A stretch of 64,000 bases of DNA, taken from positions 3,844,001-3,908,000 of the forward strand of contig NZ_CP089293.1 in NCBI RefSeq assembly GCF_021919345.1, written 5' to 3'. The notes below the pieces were generated by a model. It saw only the letters and a list, made by a program, of their open reading frames with translations, ran no database searches and was not told the DNA's origin. The stretch is from Paenarthrobacter nicotinovorans. GTDB lineage: Bacteria > Actinomycetota > Actinomycetes > Actinomycetales > Micrococcaceae. The position numbers and the translations under genes are program-made. Shown here piece by piece: positions 1-9,975 of the stretch (position 1 is the first letter of the stretch; the number at the start of each line of letters is the position of its first letter).

Positions 1-870
1 GGTCCGCTCGCCCAGTGTGCCTTCGGCGACGCCCGCGGCCTCGAATATAGCCTCCTGGCCCGCGAACGTCTCCAGACAACCCCACCCGCCACAGGAGCAG
101 TGAGGGCCTTCCGGATGCACCACGATATGGCCCAGCTCGCCGGCAGACCCACCTGGGCCCGTATACAGCTCAGATCCGATGATGATGCCGCCACCGACGC
201 CCACCTCACCTGAAACGTAGAGGAAGTCGGGCCGCCCGCCGCCATACCAAAGCTCACCGAGGGCAGCACTGTTGGCCTCGTTGGACAGCCTGACGCCAAG
301 CGGCGCACCCTCCAGCAGCGATTGCGGATGCAGCTGCTCGTCCTCCCAATGAAGGTTGGGGGCGGACAGCACTGTATCGCCCTTCCCGTTCACCAGCCCG
401 GGCACGGCCAGGCCACCGCCCAGGATGGCAATGTCCTCTGCCGCCGCCGCGGCCTTCGCTTCGGCAGCCAAGCCTGCAAGCTGTTTCATGACCTGCGCTG
501 GCGGCATCCCGCGGTTCCGGGACTCGACGGCCGAATGGAAACGAAGGTTTCCGGCAAGGTCCACCAGGCCCACGGCAAGGTAATCAACGTTGATCTCCAT
601 GCCCACAACGCCGCGTCGGGAGTTAAGCTCCAGGCCCTGGCCGGGCCGCCCCCGCTCCCCGTCGCGGTACAGACCTACCTCGGATACCAAGCCGGACTCC
701 ACGAGGTCGGCCACCAGGCTGGATACCGCGGCCTTGGTGAGCCCGGTGCCGGCGGCGAGCTGCGCGCGGCTGGGCTTGGTGTCGACGGTTTTGGCGATCG
801 AATCCAGCACCAATGAGAGGTTTCGACGGCGGACGTCACCCACGCGTCCGGGCGCGGTTGGCTCATTCAT
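1..870 (-). CDS. ROK-family transcriptional regulator (XylR-like), partial at the window edge
   Basis: Partial: the C-terminus lies beyond position 1 and about 290 codons are visible. The start is ATG at 870, preceded by AGGAGG at nine bases. The N-terminus carries a winged helix-turn-helix (GLTKAAVSSLVADLVESGLV). The ROK domain follows, with a glycine-rich GVGGGIIIG stretch, the GELGH motif and the zinc-binding CSCGGWGCLE motif. ROK regulators bind sugars and release operators. Lying head to head with xylA, this one probably represses xylAB and responds to xylose; the family is clear, the effector is inferred. Candidate operators lie in the shared upstream region. Confidence 0.88.
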   Translation of the reverse strand, partial: MNEPTAPGRVGDVRRRNLSLVLDSIAKTVDTKPSRAQLAAGTGLTKAAVSSLVADLVESGLVSEVGLYRDGERGRPGQGLELNSRRGVVGMEINVDYLAVGLVDLAGNLRFHSAVESRNRGMPPAQVMKQLAGLAAEAKAAAAAEDIAILGGGLAVPGLVNGKGDTVLSAPNLHWEDEQLHPQSLLEGAPLGVRLSNEANSAALGELWYGGGRPDFLYVSGEVGVGGGIIIGSELYTGPGGSAGELGHIVVHPEGPHCSCGGWGCLETFAGQEAIFEAAGVAEGTLGERT

Positions 871-915
871 CAGCAGGGACCTCCTCGCAGATTCAAAAAT
901 TCTTGTGGACTTCCA

Positions 916-960
916 TTGACCATGATCCATCATGGCCCATATAGTTCAGATTGAAAACTA
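916..960 (+). promoter_or_regulatory. xylA promoter with two overlapping palindromes (candidate ROK operators)
   Basis: A TTGACC -35 (916-921) and a TATAGT -10 (940-945) are separated by 18 bases. A perfect 7-bp inverted repeat, CCATGAT-CC-ATCATGG (920-935), fills the spacer. A second repeat, TAGTT-N9-AACTA (942-960), covers the -10 and the likely start point. Both are placed as repressor sites would be. Which one the divergent ROK protein binds is not known. Confidence 0.55.
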
Positions 961-1011
961 ATTGGAATGTCTTTTTCCACCTCATTCCCATTGCCTTGCA
1001 AAGGAGCAATC

Positions 1012-2199
1012 ATGACCCCGCAGCCCACCCCTGCAGACAAGTTCACCTTCGGCCTCTGGACCGTCGGTTGGACCGGCGCCGATCCCTTCGGCGTGGCAAC
1101 CCGCCAGGCTCTGGATCCCGTGGAAGCCGTTCACAAGCTCAGCGAACTCGGCGCCTACGGCATCACTTTCCACGACAACGACCTCATTCCTTTCGATGCG
1201 AGCGCCTCCGAGCGCGATCTCATCCTTAAGAACTTCAAGGCAGCCCTGGCCGAGACCGGCCTGAAGACGCCCATGGTTACCACCAACCTCTTCAGCCACC
1301 CGGTCTTCAAGGACGGCGGCTTCACCTCCAACGACCGCTCCATCCGTCGCTTCGCCCTGAGCAAGATCCTCCGCAACATCGACCTCGCCGCTGAACTTGG
1401 CGCAGAGACCTTCGTGATGTGGGGCGGCCGCGAAGGCAGCGAATATGACGGTTCCAAGGACCTCTCCGCAGCGCTTGACCGCATGAAGGAAGGCGTGGAT
1501 ACCGCCGCCGGGTACATCAAGGAGAAGGGTTACGGCCTGCGGATCGCCCTGGAACCGAAGCCGAACGAACCCCGCGGTGACATCTTCCTCCCCACCGTCG
1601 GCCACGGCCTGGCGTTCATCGCGCAGCTGGAACACGGCGACATCGTGGGCCTCAACCCGGAAACGGGCCACGAGCAGATGGCCGGGCTGAACTTCACCCA
1701 CGGCATCGCCCAGGCACTGTGGGCTGACAAGCTCTTCCACATCGACCTCAACGGCCAGCGCGGCATCAAGTACGACCAGGACCTCGTCTTCGGACACGGC
1801 GATCTCACCAGCGCGTTCTTCACCGTCGATCTCCTGGAGAACGGCTTCCCCAACGGCGGACCGAAGTACACCGGCCCCCGCCACTTCGACTACAAGCCTT
1901 CCCGCACCGACGGCTACGACGGTGTCTGGGAATCGGCCAAGTCCAACATGTCCATGTACCTGCTGCTGAAGGAACGCGCACTGGCCTTCCGCGCAGATCC
2001 CGAAGTCCAGGAAGCACTGACAACCTCGGGCGTGTTCGAACTCGGCGAAAGCACGCTGGGCGCCGGCGAAAGCACTGCGGACCTGCTTGCTGACGCCAGC
2101 GCATTCGACACGTTCGACGCCGACAAAGCCGCCGAACGCTCGTTCGCTTTCGTCCGCCTCAACCAGCTGGCCATCGAGCACCTCCTCGGCGCCCGCTAA
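1012..2199 (+). CDS. xylA: Xylose isomerase
   Basis: Cytoplasmic TIM-barrel metalloenzyme converting D-xylose to D-xylulose (EC 5.3.1.5), 395 residues, the usual length for the actinobacterial short class. The start is ATG 1012 after AAGGAG (1001-1006); an in-frame ATG at 967 has no ribosome site. Visible motifs: [12 protein letters not shown] near residue 16, catalytic His54 and Asp57 in TFHDND, the metal/Lys motif [11 protein letters not shown] near 181, [13 protein letters not shown] with the second metal site, and [14 protein letters not shown] towards the end. It heads xylA-xylB, divergent from the ROK regulator, and is probably xylose-induced. Confidence 0.97.
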   Translation: MTPQPTPADKFTFGLWTVGWTGADPFGVATRQALDPVEAVHKLSELGAYGITFHDNDLIPFDASASERDLILKNFKAALAETGLKTPMVTTNLFSHPVFKDGGFTSNDRSIRRFALSKILRNIDLAAELGAETFVMWGGREGSEYDGSKDLSAALDRMKEGVDTAAGYIKEKGYGLRIALEPKPNEPRGDIFLPTVGHGLAFIAQLEHGDIVGLNPETGHEQMAGLNFTHGIAQALWADKLFHIDLNGQRGIKYDQDLVFGHGDLTSAFFTVDLLENGFPNGGPKYTGPRHFDYKPSRTDGYDGVWESAKSNMSMYLLLKERALAFRADPEVQEALTTSGVFELGESTLGAGESTADLLADASAFDTFDADKAAERSFAFVRLNQLAIEHLLGAR

Positions 2200-2226
2200 A
2201 CCTCTCCAACCCACCGCAACCCCGCC

Positions 2227-2263
2227 GCCGGGCTTGTTCCAGGATTTCCTGGGCAAGCCCGGC
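2227..2263 (+). other. Strong intercistronic hairpin between xylA and xylB
   Basis: GCCGGGCTTG (2227-2236) pairs with CAAGCCCGGC (2254-2263), and inside it CCAGG (2239-2243) pairs with CCTGG (2248-2252) around an ATTT loop. No U-tract follows, and xylB starts 23 bases downstream. It could be an mRNA-stability element protecting the upstream xylA message or a partial terminator that sets the xylA:xylB ratio. Confidence 0.6.
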
Positions 2264-2286
2264 GCGGTTCGCCAAAGGAACAACGC

Positions 2287-3717
2287 ATGCCTCTCGTAGC
2301 CGGGATCGACAGCTCCACCCAGTCCTGCAAAGTGGTCATCCGGGACTCAGCCACCGGCGCCCTGGTCCGCCAGGGCCGGGCTTCCCACCCTGACGGCACC
2401 GAGGTCCACCCGGATCATTGGTGGACAGCCCTGCAGGAAGCCATCGCGGCGGCGGGCGGCCTGGACGACGTCGATGCCGTCTCCGTTGGCGGACAGCAGC
2501 ACGGCATGGTGTGTCTGGACGAAACCGGAGAGGTGGTCCGTCCCGCACTGTTGTGGAACGATACCCGCTCCGCGCGGGATGCCGAGGAGCTGATTCTCGA
2601 CGCCGGACAGGGTGATCCCGTTGCCGGATCCGCGTACTGGGCGAGCAGCACGGGGACAGTTCCGGTGGCATCCCTGACCGCCACCAAGCTGCGTTGGCTG
2701 GCACGGAACGAACCCGAAAATGCCCGGCGGACGGCTGCGGTGTGCCTTCCCCACGACTGGCTGTCCTGGCGCCTGGCCGGTCATGGTCCGGGAACGGGAC
2801 CGGAATCCTTGGAACTCCTGCGCACCGATCGCTCCGATGCATCGGGCACCGGGTATTACTCCGCAACCAACGGCGGGTATCTTCCGGAGGTCCTGGAGAG
2901 CACCCTGGGGCATCTGCCAATCCTGCCAGGGGTGGTCGGCCCGCTGGAGGCGGCCGGCAAGACCCCGTCCGGCGCCCTGATTGGTCCGGGAGCCGGCGAC
3001 AACGCGGCGGCGGGACTCGGCGTGAGCGCCGCCGTCGGGGATGTTGTTATTTCGATCGGAACATCCGGCACTGTCTTCGCGGTTTCGGATGTCCCGTCCC
3101 AGGATGCCAGCGGATTGGTGGCCGGCTTCGCCGACGCCACAGGGAACTTCCTTCCGCTGGCCTGCACGCTCAATGCCACGCGGATCTTCGATGCCACGGC
3201 GGCGCTGCTGGGCGTGAGCCTGACAGAGCTCGGCGAACTTGCACTGTCCGCCCCGGAGGGCGCCGACGGATTGACGCTCATCCCCTATTTCGAGGGCGAA
3301 CGGACTCCAAACCTTCCTGACGCTACCGGTTCGCTCCACGGCCTCACCCTGTCCAATTACAAGCCCGCCAACCTTGCCCGGGCTGCGGTGGAAGGCGTTA
3401 TCGGTTCATTGGCTGACGGCCTGTCCGCACTTCAGGCCCAGGGCGTTGAGGCCCGGCGCATCATCCTTGTAGGCGGCGGCGCCCAATCCGAAGCCGTCCA
3501 ACAGGTTGCGGCCTCGGCCTTCGGCCTGCCCGTGTTCGTTCCCCGGCCCGGTGAATACGTGGCCGACGGCGCTGCGCGGCAAGCCGCGGGTGTCCTCACG
3601 GGCCAGCTGCCCGAATGGCCCTTGGACGGCCTGACCGTGAACCGCGGCGATAGTGCTGGCGTGGCCCCCTTACTGGAAAGGTACCGCCATTACGCCACCA
3701 AGGCTGCCATCGGCTGA
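2287..3717 (+). CDS. xylB: Xylulokinase (FGGY family)
   Basis: ATP-dependent phosphorylation of D-xylulose to xylulose-5-phosphate (EC 2.7.1.17), feeding the pentose phosphate pathway. It has 476 residues, usual for the family. The N-terminal phosphate-binding motif is [15 protein letters not shown], followed by [10 protein letters not shown] and the substrate segment LLWNDTRS. The second FGGY lobe has ISIGTSGTV and the adenosine motif [14 protein letters not shown] near residue 395. AAGGAACAACGC precedes the ATG. It lies 87 bases after xylA, separated by the hairpin, and is probably co-transcribed. Confidence 0.95.
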   Translation: MPLVAGIDSSTQSCKVVIRDSATGALVRQGRASHPDGTEVHPDHWWTALQEAIAAAGGLDDVDAVSVGGQQHGMVCLDETGEVVRPALLWNDTRSARDAEELILDAGQGDPVAGSAYWASSTGTVPVASLTATKLRWLARNEPENARRTAAVCLPHDWLSWRLAGHGPGTGPESLELLRTDRSDASGTGYYSATNGGYLPEVLESTLGHLPILPGVVGPLEAAGKTPSGALIGPGAGDNAAAGLGVSAAVGDVVISIGTSGTVFAVSDVPSQDASGLVAGFADATGNFLPLACTLNATRIFDATAALLGVSLTELGELALSAPEGADGLTLIPYFEGERTPNLPDATGSLHGLTLSNYKPANLARAAVEGVIGSLADGLSALQAQGVEARRIILVGGGAQSEAVQQVAASAFGLPVFVPRPGEYVADGAARQAAGVLTGQLPEWPLDGLTVNRGDSAGVAPLLERYRHYATKAAIG

Positions 3718-3747
3718 TCACGGTTGCCGGTGCTCTATCGTGACAGG

Positions 3748-4770
3748 GTGAGCTCTGAACAATCTGCATCAGCCCGCCCGCCTGTCATGGAGGACGTCGC
3801 CCGCGTGGCCGGGGTTTCCCACCAGACCGTCTCCCGCGTCCTGAACAACCACCCGAATGTGAGTTCCAAGACGCGCGAACGCGTGGAGCAAGCCATCACC
3901 GAGCTCGGCTACCGGCGCAACACGGCAGCCCGCAGCCTGGTGACCCGGCGGTCCCAAACCATTGGAGTACTGGGCAGCGAGCTGGCGCAGTACGGGCCGT
4001 CCCACACCCTCCTAGGCGTGCAGCAGGCGGCAAGGGACGCCGGCTATTTCGTCAGCGTGGCCGGTTTGCGGGAAGTCACACCGGAGACCATCAAGGACGC
4101 CATTGCGCATTTCATGGACCAAGGCGTGGATGGCATCGTGGTGACGGTCCCCCACCCCGGCACGTTCGACGTCCTCCGGGACATCACCGCCCAAGTCCCA
4201 CTGGTGGCCGTGGGGTCGATCGGGGACGAGCACCTCAGTGGGGCAACCGTTGACCAGCGCCAAGGGGCACAGCTGGCCGTTCAACACCTGCTGGAACTTG
4301 GACACCAGGAGATCGGCCACTTGTCCGGGCCGGTGGACTGGATTGACGCTGCAGCGCGCATCGAGGGCTGGCAGGATGCACTGGCCCAGGCAGGACTTGA
4401 GCCCGCCGCACTGATCGAGGGCGATTGGAGCGCCGAATGCGGGTACAGGGAAGGCCTGAAGATCTCCGCCGACCGTTCCATGACGGCCCTCTTCGTAGCC
4501 AATGACCAGATGGCGCTCGGCGTGCTCCGCGCCTTCAACGAAACCGGCGTACGGGTACCGGATGACATCAGCGTGGTGGGCTTTGATGACCAACCGGAGT
4601 CGGCCTATTTCATCCCGCCGCTGACCACCGTTGCCCAGGATTTCGAAGAGCTCGGCCAACGATGCATTGATCTGCTGCTGGATCGCATCGAAGGCGGATC
4701 CACCGGAATGGCAGCTACGGTAGCTCCCCGCCTCGTGGTCCGGTCCACCACGGCTGCACTCCGCAACTAG
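3748..4770 (+). CDS. LacI-family transcriptional regulator, probable regulator of araBDA
   Basis: The N-terminal LacI helix-turn-helix is clear (VMEDVARVAGVSHQTVSRVL). A periplasmic-binding-like effector domain follows, with the C-terminal FDDQPESAYFIPPLTTV motif typical of the family. The start is uncertain: GTG 3748 is used here (340 aa), TTG 3724 gives 348 aa and ATG 3787 starts at the helix-turn-helix. None has a convincing ribosome site, so a leaderless GTG is possible. The gene begins 30 bases after xylB and ends shortly before a lac-type operator at the araB promoter, so control of araBDA is the likely role. The effector (arabinose or a derivative) is inferred. Confidence 0.88.
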   Translation: MSSEQSASARPPVMEDVARVAGVSHQTVSRVLNNHPNVSSKTRERVEQAITELGYRRNTAARSLVTRRSQTIGVLGSELAQYGPSHTLLGVQQAARDAGYFVSVAGLREVTPETIKDAIAHFMDQGVDGIVVTVPHPGTFDVLRDITAQVPLVAVGSIGDEHLSGATVDQRQGAQLAVQHLLELGHQEIGHLSGPVDWIDAAARIEGWQDALAQAGLEPAALIEGDWSAECGYREGLKISADRSMTALFVANDQMALGVLRAFNETGVRVPDDISVVGFDDQPESAYFIPPLTTVAQDFEELGQRCIDLLLDRIEGGSTGMAATVAPRLVVRSTTAALRN

Positions 4771-4805
4771 CGCAGACAGGGCCAGCCGGCCCCTCTCCTG
4801 AAGAC

Positions 4806-4835
4806 CCAAAGCGCACTTAACGGTCCCCGCTTTGG
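4806..4835. other. Inverted repeat between the lacI gene and the araB promoter
   Basis: CCAAAGCG (4806-4813) and CGCTTTGG (4828-4835) form perfect 8-bp arms around a 14-base loop. It sits after the regulator stop and just before the araB -35. It may be a weak terminator insulating araB from upstream transcription; no T-tract follows. Confidence 0.35.
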
Positions 4836-4842
4836 CTTGCTC

Positions 4843-4872
4843 TTGACATCAATGTTGTGAGCGCTAACAATT
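4843..4872 (+). promoter_or_regulatory. araB promoter overlapped by a lac-type operator
   Basis: A consensus TTGACA -35 (4843-4848) and a TAACAA -10 (4865-4870) are separated by 16 bases. The sequence TTGTGAGCGCTAACAA (4855-4870) closely resembles a LacI/GalR operator with a central CG axis, and it covers the spacer and the -10. A bound repressor would block polymerase. The LacI-family gene ending at 4770 is the obvious candidate. Confidence 0.75.
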
Positions 4873-4943
4873 GCATCAGACCTTCTTCACTTTCCACCCC
4901 GACCCCCGGCAATGAGGCCCTGGCCAGCCGGATGGAGACCCCC

Positions 4944-6686
4944 ATGAATACCTCTGAAAACCGTCCGCTCGATGAGCAGTTCGTCATCGGTGTGGACTAC
5001 GGCACCCTGTCCGGCCGCGCCGTTGTGGTGCGCGTATCGGATGGCGCCGAGCTCGGAAACGGCGTGTTCGAATACCCGCACGCCGTCGTGACGGAAAAGC
5101 TCCCCGGCAGCGGCCGCCGCCTGCCCGCCGACTGGGCTCTCCAGGTCCCCAACGACTACCGCGACGTCCTGCGCAACGCCGTACCGGCCGCCGTCGCCGA
5201 TGCCGGCATCAACCCGGACAACGTGGTGGGCATAGCCACTGACTTCACCGCCTGCACCATGGTTCCGACGACGACGGACGGCACCCCGCTGAACGAACTG
5301 GAACGCTTCGCGGACCGCCCCCACGCGTTCGTGAAATTGTGGCGGCACCACGCCGCGCAGCCGCAAGCGGACCGCATCAACGAACTCGCCGAAGAGCGTG
5401 GCGAGGCCTGGCTTCCGCGTTACGGCGGCCTGATCTCCTCCGAGTGGGAATTCGCCAAGGGCCTGCAGCTCCTTGAGGAAGACCCCGATGTCTACGGCGC
5501 CATGGACCACTGGGTGGAGGCGGCCGACTGGATCGTCTGGCAGCTCTGCGGCAACTACGTCCGTAACGCCTGCACCGCCGGATACAAGGGCATCTTCCAG
5601 GACGGCAAGTACCCCTCCGAAGATTTCCTGGCAGCGCTGAACCCCGACTTCAAGGACTTTGTCAGCAGCAAACTGGAGCACACCATCGGTCGCTTGGGAG
5701 ATGCCGCGGGCTACCTCACCGAAGAAGCCGCGGGATGGACCGGGCTGCCGGCAGGAATCGCGGTGGCCGTGGGCAATGTGGACGCCCACGTCAGCGCCCC
5801 GGCTGCCAACGCCGTTGAACCCGGCCAGCTCGTCGCCATCATGGGCACCTCGACCTGCCACGTGATGAACGGCGACGTGCTGCGCGAGGTCCCCGGCATG
5901 TGTGGCGTGGTTGACGGCGGCATCGTGGACGGACTGTGGGGATACGAGGCAGGCCAATCCGGAGTCGGCGACATCTTTGGCTGGTTCACCAAGAACGGTG
6001 TTCCCCCCGAGTACCACCAGGCCGCAGCAGAGAAAGGCCTGGGGATCCACGAGTACCTCACTGAGTTGGCAGAGAAGCAGGCCATCGGCGAGCACGGCCT
6101 GATCGCCCTGGACTGGCACTCGGGAAACCGCTCCGTGCTGGTGGACCATGAGCTTTCCGGCGTGGTGGTGGGCCAGACCCTGGCCACCAAGCCGGAGGAC
6201 AGCTACCGGGCCTTGCTGGAGGCCACCGCTTTCGGCACAAGGACCATCGTGGACGCCTTCCGCGATTCCGGTGTGCCGGTCAAGGAGTTCATCGTGGCCG
6301 GCGGCCTCTTGAAGAACAAATTCCTGATGCAGGTCTACGCCGACATCACTGGCCTGCAGCTCTCCACCATCGGATCCGAACAGGGTCCAGCGCTTGGCTC
6401 AGCAATCCACGCGGCAGTGGCAGCCGGCAAGTACAAGGACATCCGCGAAGCAGCCGCTTACATGGCCGCCGCTCCCGGCGCTGTCTACACGCCCATCCCG
6501 GAGAACGTCGCCGCGTACGAGGTGCTCTTCCAGGAGTACAAGACCCTCCACGACTACTTCGGCCGGGGAAGCAACAACGTCATGCACCGTCTCAAGGCGA
6601 TCCAACGCCAGGCGCAGGGCACCGGTGAGGTGGCCGAACCGGCGTCGAACTCCTCCTCCGACGCTGCAGAGCGGGTGTCCGCATGA
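4944..6686 (+). CDS. araB: L-ribulokinase
   Basis: FGGY-family kinase converting L-ribulose to L-ribulose-5-phosphate (EC 2.7.1.16). ATG 4944 is chosen because GGAG precedes it at five bases (580 aa); ATG 4932 and 4857 are in frame upstream, but 4857 lies inside the operator. Motifs include FVIGVDYGTLSGRAVVV (N-terminal phosphate 1), ATDFTACTMVPTT, KLWRHHAAQPQADRINE, MGTSTCHVM and the C-terminal FIVAGGLLKNKFLMQVYADI. The length fits the AraB class, which is longer than xylulokinases. The stop overlaps the araD start by four bases (ATGA), indicating translational coupling. Confidence 0.96.
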   Translation: MNTSENRPLDEQFVIGVDYGTLSGRAVVVRVSDGAELGNGVFEYPHAVVTEKLPGSGRRLPADWALQVPNDYRDVLRNAVPAAVADAGINPDNVVGIATDFTACTMVPTTTDGTPLNELERFADRPHAFVKLWRHHAAQPQADRINELAEERGEAWLPRYGGLISSEWEFAKGLQLLEEDPDVYGAMDHWVEAADWIVWQLCGNYVRNACTAGYKGIFQDGKYPSEDFLAALNPDFKDFVSSKLEHTIGRLGDAAGYLTEEAAGWTGLPAGIAVAVGNVDAHVSAPAANAVEPGQLVAIMGTSTCHVMNGDVLREVPGMCGVVDGGIVDGLWGYEAGQSGVGDIFGWFTKNGVPPEYHQAAAEKGLGIHEYLTELAEKQAIGEHGLIALDWHSGNRSVLVDHELSGVVVGQTLATKPEDSYRALLEATAFGTRTIVDAFRDSGVPVKEFIVAGGLLKNKFLMQVYADITGLQLSTIGSEQGPALGSAIHAAVAAGKYKDIREAAAYMAAAPGAVYTPIPENVAAYEVLFQEYKTLHDYFGRGSNNVMHRLKAIQRQAQGTGEVAEPASNSSSDAAERVSA

Positions 6687-7390
6687 GCAACCTCCTTGAC
6701 ACCATCGCCAAAGTCCGCGAGGAAGTCTGCGGGCTCCATGCCGAACTGACCCGCTACGAACTGGTGGTCTGGACCGCCGGCAACGTCTCCGGCCGCATCC
6801 CCGGGCACGACCTGATGGTCATCAAGCCGTCGGGCGTTTCCTACGATGACCTCAGGCCGGAGCTCATGGTGGTCACCGATCTTTTCGGCACGCCCGTCCG
6901 GGGCATGAACACCGGCAGCGGCGGGACAGTTGACTGGGGCAACCCGGACCTTTCACCGTCCTCGGATACCGCTGCGCACGCCTACGTTTACCGGCACATG
7001 CCCGAGGTCGGCGGCGTGGTGCACACCCACTCCACCTATGCCACGGCCTGGGCCGCCAGGGGTGAGGAAATCCCTTGTGTGCTCACCATGATGGGCGATG
7101 AATTCGGCGGACCGATCCCTGTCGGACCGTTCGCGCTGATCGGCGACGACTCCATCGGCCAGGGCATCGTTGAGACGCTGAAGAACTCCAACTCACCGGC
7201 AGTGCTGATGCAGAACCATGGCCCGTTCACCATCGGCAAATCCGCCCGCGAGGCCGTCAAAGCCGCTGTGATGTGCGAGGAAGTGGCCAGGACCGTCCAC
7301 ATTTCGCGCCAGCTCGGGGAGCCCCTGCCCATTGACCAGGCCAAGATCGAGTCCCTGTACGACCGCTACCAGAACGTTTACGGCCGCTGA
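6683..7390 (+). CDS. araD: L-ribulose-5-phosphate 4-epimerase
   Basis: Class II aldolase-fold zinc enzyme turning L-ribulose-5-phosphate into D-xylulose-5-phosphate (EC 5.1.3.4), the last step before the pentose phosphate pathway. It has 235 residues, normal for AraD. Zinc ligands are in HTHSTYATAWAARG near residue 113 and QNHGPFTIG near 175; the phosphate-binding GNVSGRIPG and KPSG motifs lie near the N-terminus. The start overlaps the araB stop. araA follows after 57 bases. Confidence 0.95.
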   Translation: MSNLLDTIAKVREEVCGLHAELTRYELVVWTAGNVSGRIPGHDLMVIKPSGVSYDDLRPELMVVTDLFGTPVRGMNTGSGGTVDWGNPDLSPSSDTAAHAYVYRHMPEVGGVVHTHSTYATAWAARGEEIPCVLTMMGDEFGGPIPVGPFALIGDDSIGQGIVETLKNSNSPAVLMQNHGPFTIGKSAREAVKAAVMCEEVARTVHISRQLGEPLPIDQAKIESLYDRYQNVYGR

Positions 7391-7447
7391 GGCGGCCCAG
7401 CCAACAAGCCCACCGCTTACGTCAAAGCCACCCAGGAGCCCACGAAA

Positions 7448-8983
7448 ATGCCCACCGCCAACAACGCCTCCGCCAACTCCACATCGCTTGACCGGTACGA
7501 GGTCTGGTTCCTCACCGGCAGCCAGCACCTCTACGGTGAGGACGTCCTCAAGCAGGTCGCCGCGCAGTCGCAGGAGATTGCCAACGTCCTGAACGCTGCC
7601 GGCGATGTCCCCGTGAAGCTTGTCTGGAAGCCGGTCCTCACGGACAGCGATGCCATTCGCCGCATCGCACTGGAAGCAAACTCGAATGACTCCGTGATCG
7701 GCGTGACCGCCTGGATGCACACCTTCAGCCCTGCCAAGATGTGGATCCAGGGCCTGGACGCACTCCGCAAGCCGTTGCTGCACCTGCACACCCAGGCCAA
7801 CCGCGACCTCCCCTGGGCGGACATCGACTTCGACTTCATGAACCTCAACCAGGCAGCCCACGGCGACCGCGAGTTCGGGTACATCCAGTCGCGCCTCGGC
7901 GTGCCGCGGAAGACCGTCGTCGGGCATGTCAGCAATCCCGAGGTCGCCCGCCAGGTGGGCGCCTGGCAGCGCGCCTCGGCGGGCTGGGCCGCCGTCCGCA
8001 CGCTGAAGCTGACCCGCTTTGGCGACAACATGCGCAATGTCGCCGTCACCGAAGGCGACAAGACCGAAGCCGAGCTGCGCTTCGGCGTCTCGGTCAACAC
8101 CTGGTCCGTCAACGAGCTCGCCGATGCCGTCCACGGCGCTGAAGAGTCCGACGTCGACGCCCTGGTTGCGGAGTATGAGCGCCTTTATGAGGTGGTTGAC
8201 GAGCTGAAGGCAGGCGGCGCCCGCCACGAGTCGCTGCGGTACAGCGCCCGCATCGAACTGGGGTTGCGCAGCTTCCTCGAAGCCAACGGTTCCGCAGCGT
8301 TCACCACCTCGTTCGAGGACCTCGGCGAGCTGCGCCAGCTCCCCGGCATGGCTGTCCAGCGCCTCATGGCTGACGGCTACGGCTTCGGCGCAGAGGGCGA
8401 CTGGAAAACCGCCATCCTGGTGCGGGCTGCCAAAGTCATGGGCGGCGGGCTGCCCGGCGGCGCCTCGCTCATGGAGGACTACACCTACCACCTGGAACCC
8501 GGCTCGGAGAAGATCCTGGGCGCCCACATGCTGGAGGTTTGCCCTTCACTGACCGCCAGGAAGCCCCGCGTCGAGATCCACCCGCTGGGCATCGGCGGCA
8601 AGGAAGATCCCGTCCGCATGGTCTTCGACACCGACGCCGGACCCGGCGTGGTGGTAGCGCTGTCCGATATGCGCGACCGGTTCCGCTTGGTCGCGAACGT
8701 GGTGGACGTCGTCGACCTTGACCAGCCGCTGCCCAACCTTCCGGTGGCCCGCGCGCTCTGGGAGCCGAAGCCCGACTTCGCTACCTCGGCCGCCGCGTGG
8801 CTGACTGCCGGCGCTGCGCACCACACGGTATTGTCCACGCAGGTGGGCCTGGACGTGTTCGAGGACTTCGCCGAAATCGCAAAGACCGAACTTCTCACCA
8901 TTGACGAGGACACCACCATCAAGCAGTTCAAGAAGGAACTCGCCTGGAACGCCGCCTACTACAAACTGGCCGGCGGCCTGTGA
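7448..8983 (+). CDS. araA: L-arabinose isomerase
   Basis: Interconverts L-arabinose and L-ribulose (EC 5.3.1.4) with a divalent metal. It has 511 residues, standard length. AGGAG (7432-7436) precedes the ATG. Signatures include [12 protein letters not shown] at the N-terminus, [68 protein letters not shown] and the C-terminal TLSTQVG-like [10 protein letters not shown]. The order araB-araD-araA is conserved in actinobacteria. The stop overlaps the GTG of the downstream epimerase. Confidence 0.97.
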   Translation: MPTANNASANSTSLDRYEVWFLTGSQHLYGEDVLKQVAAQSQEIANVLNAAGDVPVKLVWKPVLTDSDAIRRIALEANSNDSVIGVTAWMHTFSPAKMWIQGLDALRKPLLHLHTQANRDLPWADIDFDFMNLNQAAHGDREFGYIQSRLGVPRKTVVGHVSNPEVARQVGAWQRASAGWAAVRTLKLTRFGDNMRNVAVTEGDKTEAELRFGVSVNTWSVNELADAVHGAEESDVDALVAEYERLYEVVDELKAGGARHESLRYSARIELGLRSFLEANGSAAFTTSFEDLGELRQLPGMAVQRLMADGYGFGAEGDWKTAILVRAAKVMGGGLPGGASLMEDYTYHLEPGSEKILGAHMLEVCPSLTARKPRVEIHPLGIGGKEDPVRMVFDTDAGPGVVVALSDMRDRFRLVANVVDVVDLDQPLPNLPVARALWEPKPDFATSAAAWLTAGAAHHTVLSTQVGLDVFEDFAEIAKTELLTIDEDTTIKQFKKELAWNAAYYKLAGGL

Positions 8984-9891
8984 GCGCTGAATACACGCTG
9001 ACCGCCGGCGGTTACACGGCTGTTGTGGCCGCCCGCGCCGCAGCGTTGCGTGTCCTGCAGTTCGAGGGCCGGGACCTGGTGGTTCCCTTCCCGGAAGGCG
9101 GCCCGATCCCGGACTACCGTGGCATCATCGCCGCGCCGTGGCCCAACAGGATCGCTGATGGCAAGTACAGTTTCGACGGCGTCGAGCATCAGGTGCCGGT
9201 TAACGAACCTGAGCGGGAAACAGCGCTGCATGGCCTCGCCTTTGTGCTCGATTGGGCCCTGTTGGAGTCCGACGCCGCTTCGCTCACCCTCACCTGCACC
9301 GTGGGACCAAGCGAGGGCTACCCGTTCGTACTGGAGCTCTCGGCACGATATGAGCTGGACGGGAAGGGCCTGCGCACCACCGTGAACGCACGCAACGTGG
9401 CCGACGTCGCTGCACCCTACGGCGTCTGCCCCCACCCGTACCTGGTGGCAGGTCCGTCGCCACTGGATGAATGGGTGCTTGAGTTCGCCGCAGACTCGTT
9501 CCTCGAGGTGACACCTGACAGGCTCCTGCCGGTGGGTCTTGCCCCCACGGAGGGCCACGCTTTCGATTTCCGCACCGCCCGGACCATCGGCAGCACAGAG
9601 ATCGATCATGCCTTCACGGACCTCTCGTTCGACGGCGGGCTGGCGCGGCTGTCACTGCGCGACCCGGCGGGCACCGGAGTCGGTATGCCCGGTGTTGGTA
9701 TGTCATGGGACGGAAGCTGCAAGTGGCTGCAGATCCATACCGCCGACAAGCCCGACCCCCTGCCCAACCGGCTGGGCCTGGCGGCGGAGCCCATGACGTG
9801 TCCACCCGATGCCTTCAACAGCGGCACGGACCTGGTCCGGCTTGAACCCGGCGCAGAACATACGGCGTCCTGGAGCATCTACGCGCTATAG
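8980..9891 (+). CDS. Aldose 1-epimerase family protein (GalM-like)
   Basis: Likely mutarotase interconverting alpha and beta anomers of a sugar, probably arabinose from its place as the last gene of the ara operon. It has 303 residues, as in the family. The GTG start overlaps the araA stop (GTGA). Visible motifs: [16 protein letters not shown] near residue 50, the catalytic region [10 protein letters not shown] near 80, and GVCPHPYLV near 147 with a conserved histidine. The C-terminal stretch has MGSCKW-like and [10 protein letters not shown] elements typical of aldose epimerases. The exact sugar is inferred. Confidence 0.88.
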   Translation: MSAEYTLTAGGYTAVVAARAAALRVLQFEGRDLVVPFPEGGPIPDYRGIIAAPWPNRIADGKYSFDGVEHQVPVNEPERETALHGLAFVLDWALLESDAASLTLTCTVGPSEGYPFVLELSARYELDGKGLRTTVNARNVADVAAPYGVCPHPYLVAGPSPLDEWVLEFAADSFLEVTPDRLLPVGLAPTEGHAFDFRTARTIGSTEIDHAFTDLSFDGGLARLSLRDPAGTGVGMPGVGMSWDGSCKWLQIHTADKPDPLPNRLGLAAEPMTCPPDAFNSGTDLVRLEPGAEHTASWSIYAL

Positions 9892-9898
9892 CTGCAAC

Positions 9899-9945
9899 GA
9901 GCCCGGCCCCGCACGGAAACACTCCGTGCCGGGCCGGGCTCTTTC
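9899..9945. terminator. Bidirectional terminator between the ara operon and the esterase gene
   Basis: The arms GAGCCCGGCCCCGCACGGA (9899-9917) and TCCGTGCCGGGCCGGGCTC (9923-9941) pair almost perfectly around a short loop and are followed by TTT. It lies between convergent genes and can serve both. Confidence 0.85.
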
Positions 9946-9975
9946 GTCGACCAACCGGGAAGGACTCCGGCTTCG

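Noticed and set aside
982..2283. Long minus-strand reading frame opposite xylA (433 codons)
   Set aside because: It is antisense to a clear xylose isomerase, has no recognisable domain and arises from GC-rich codon bias.
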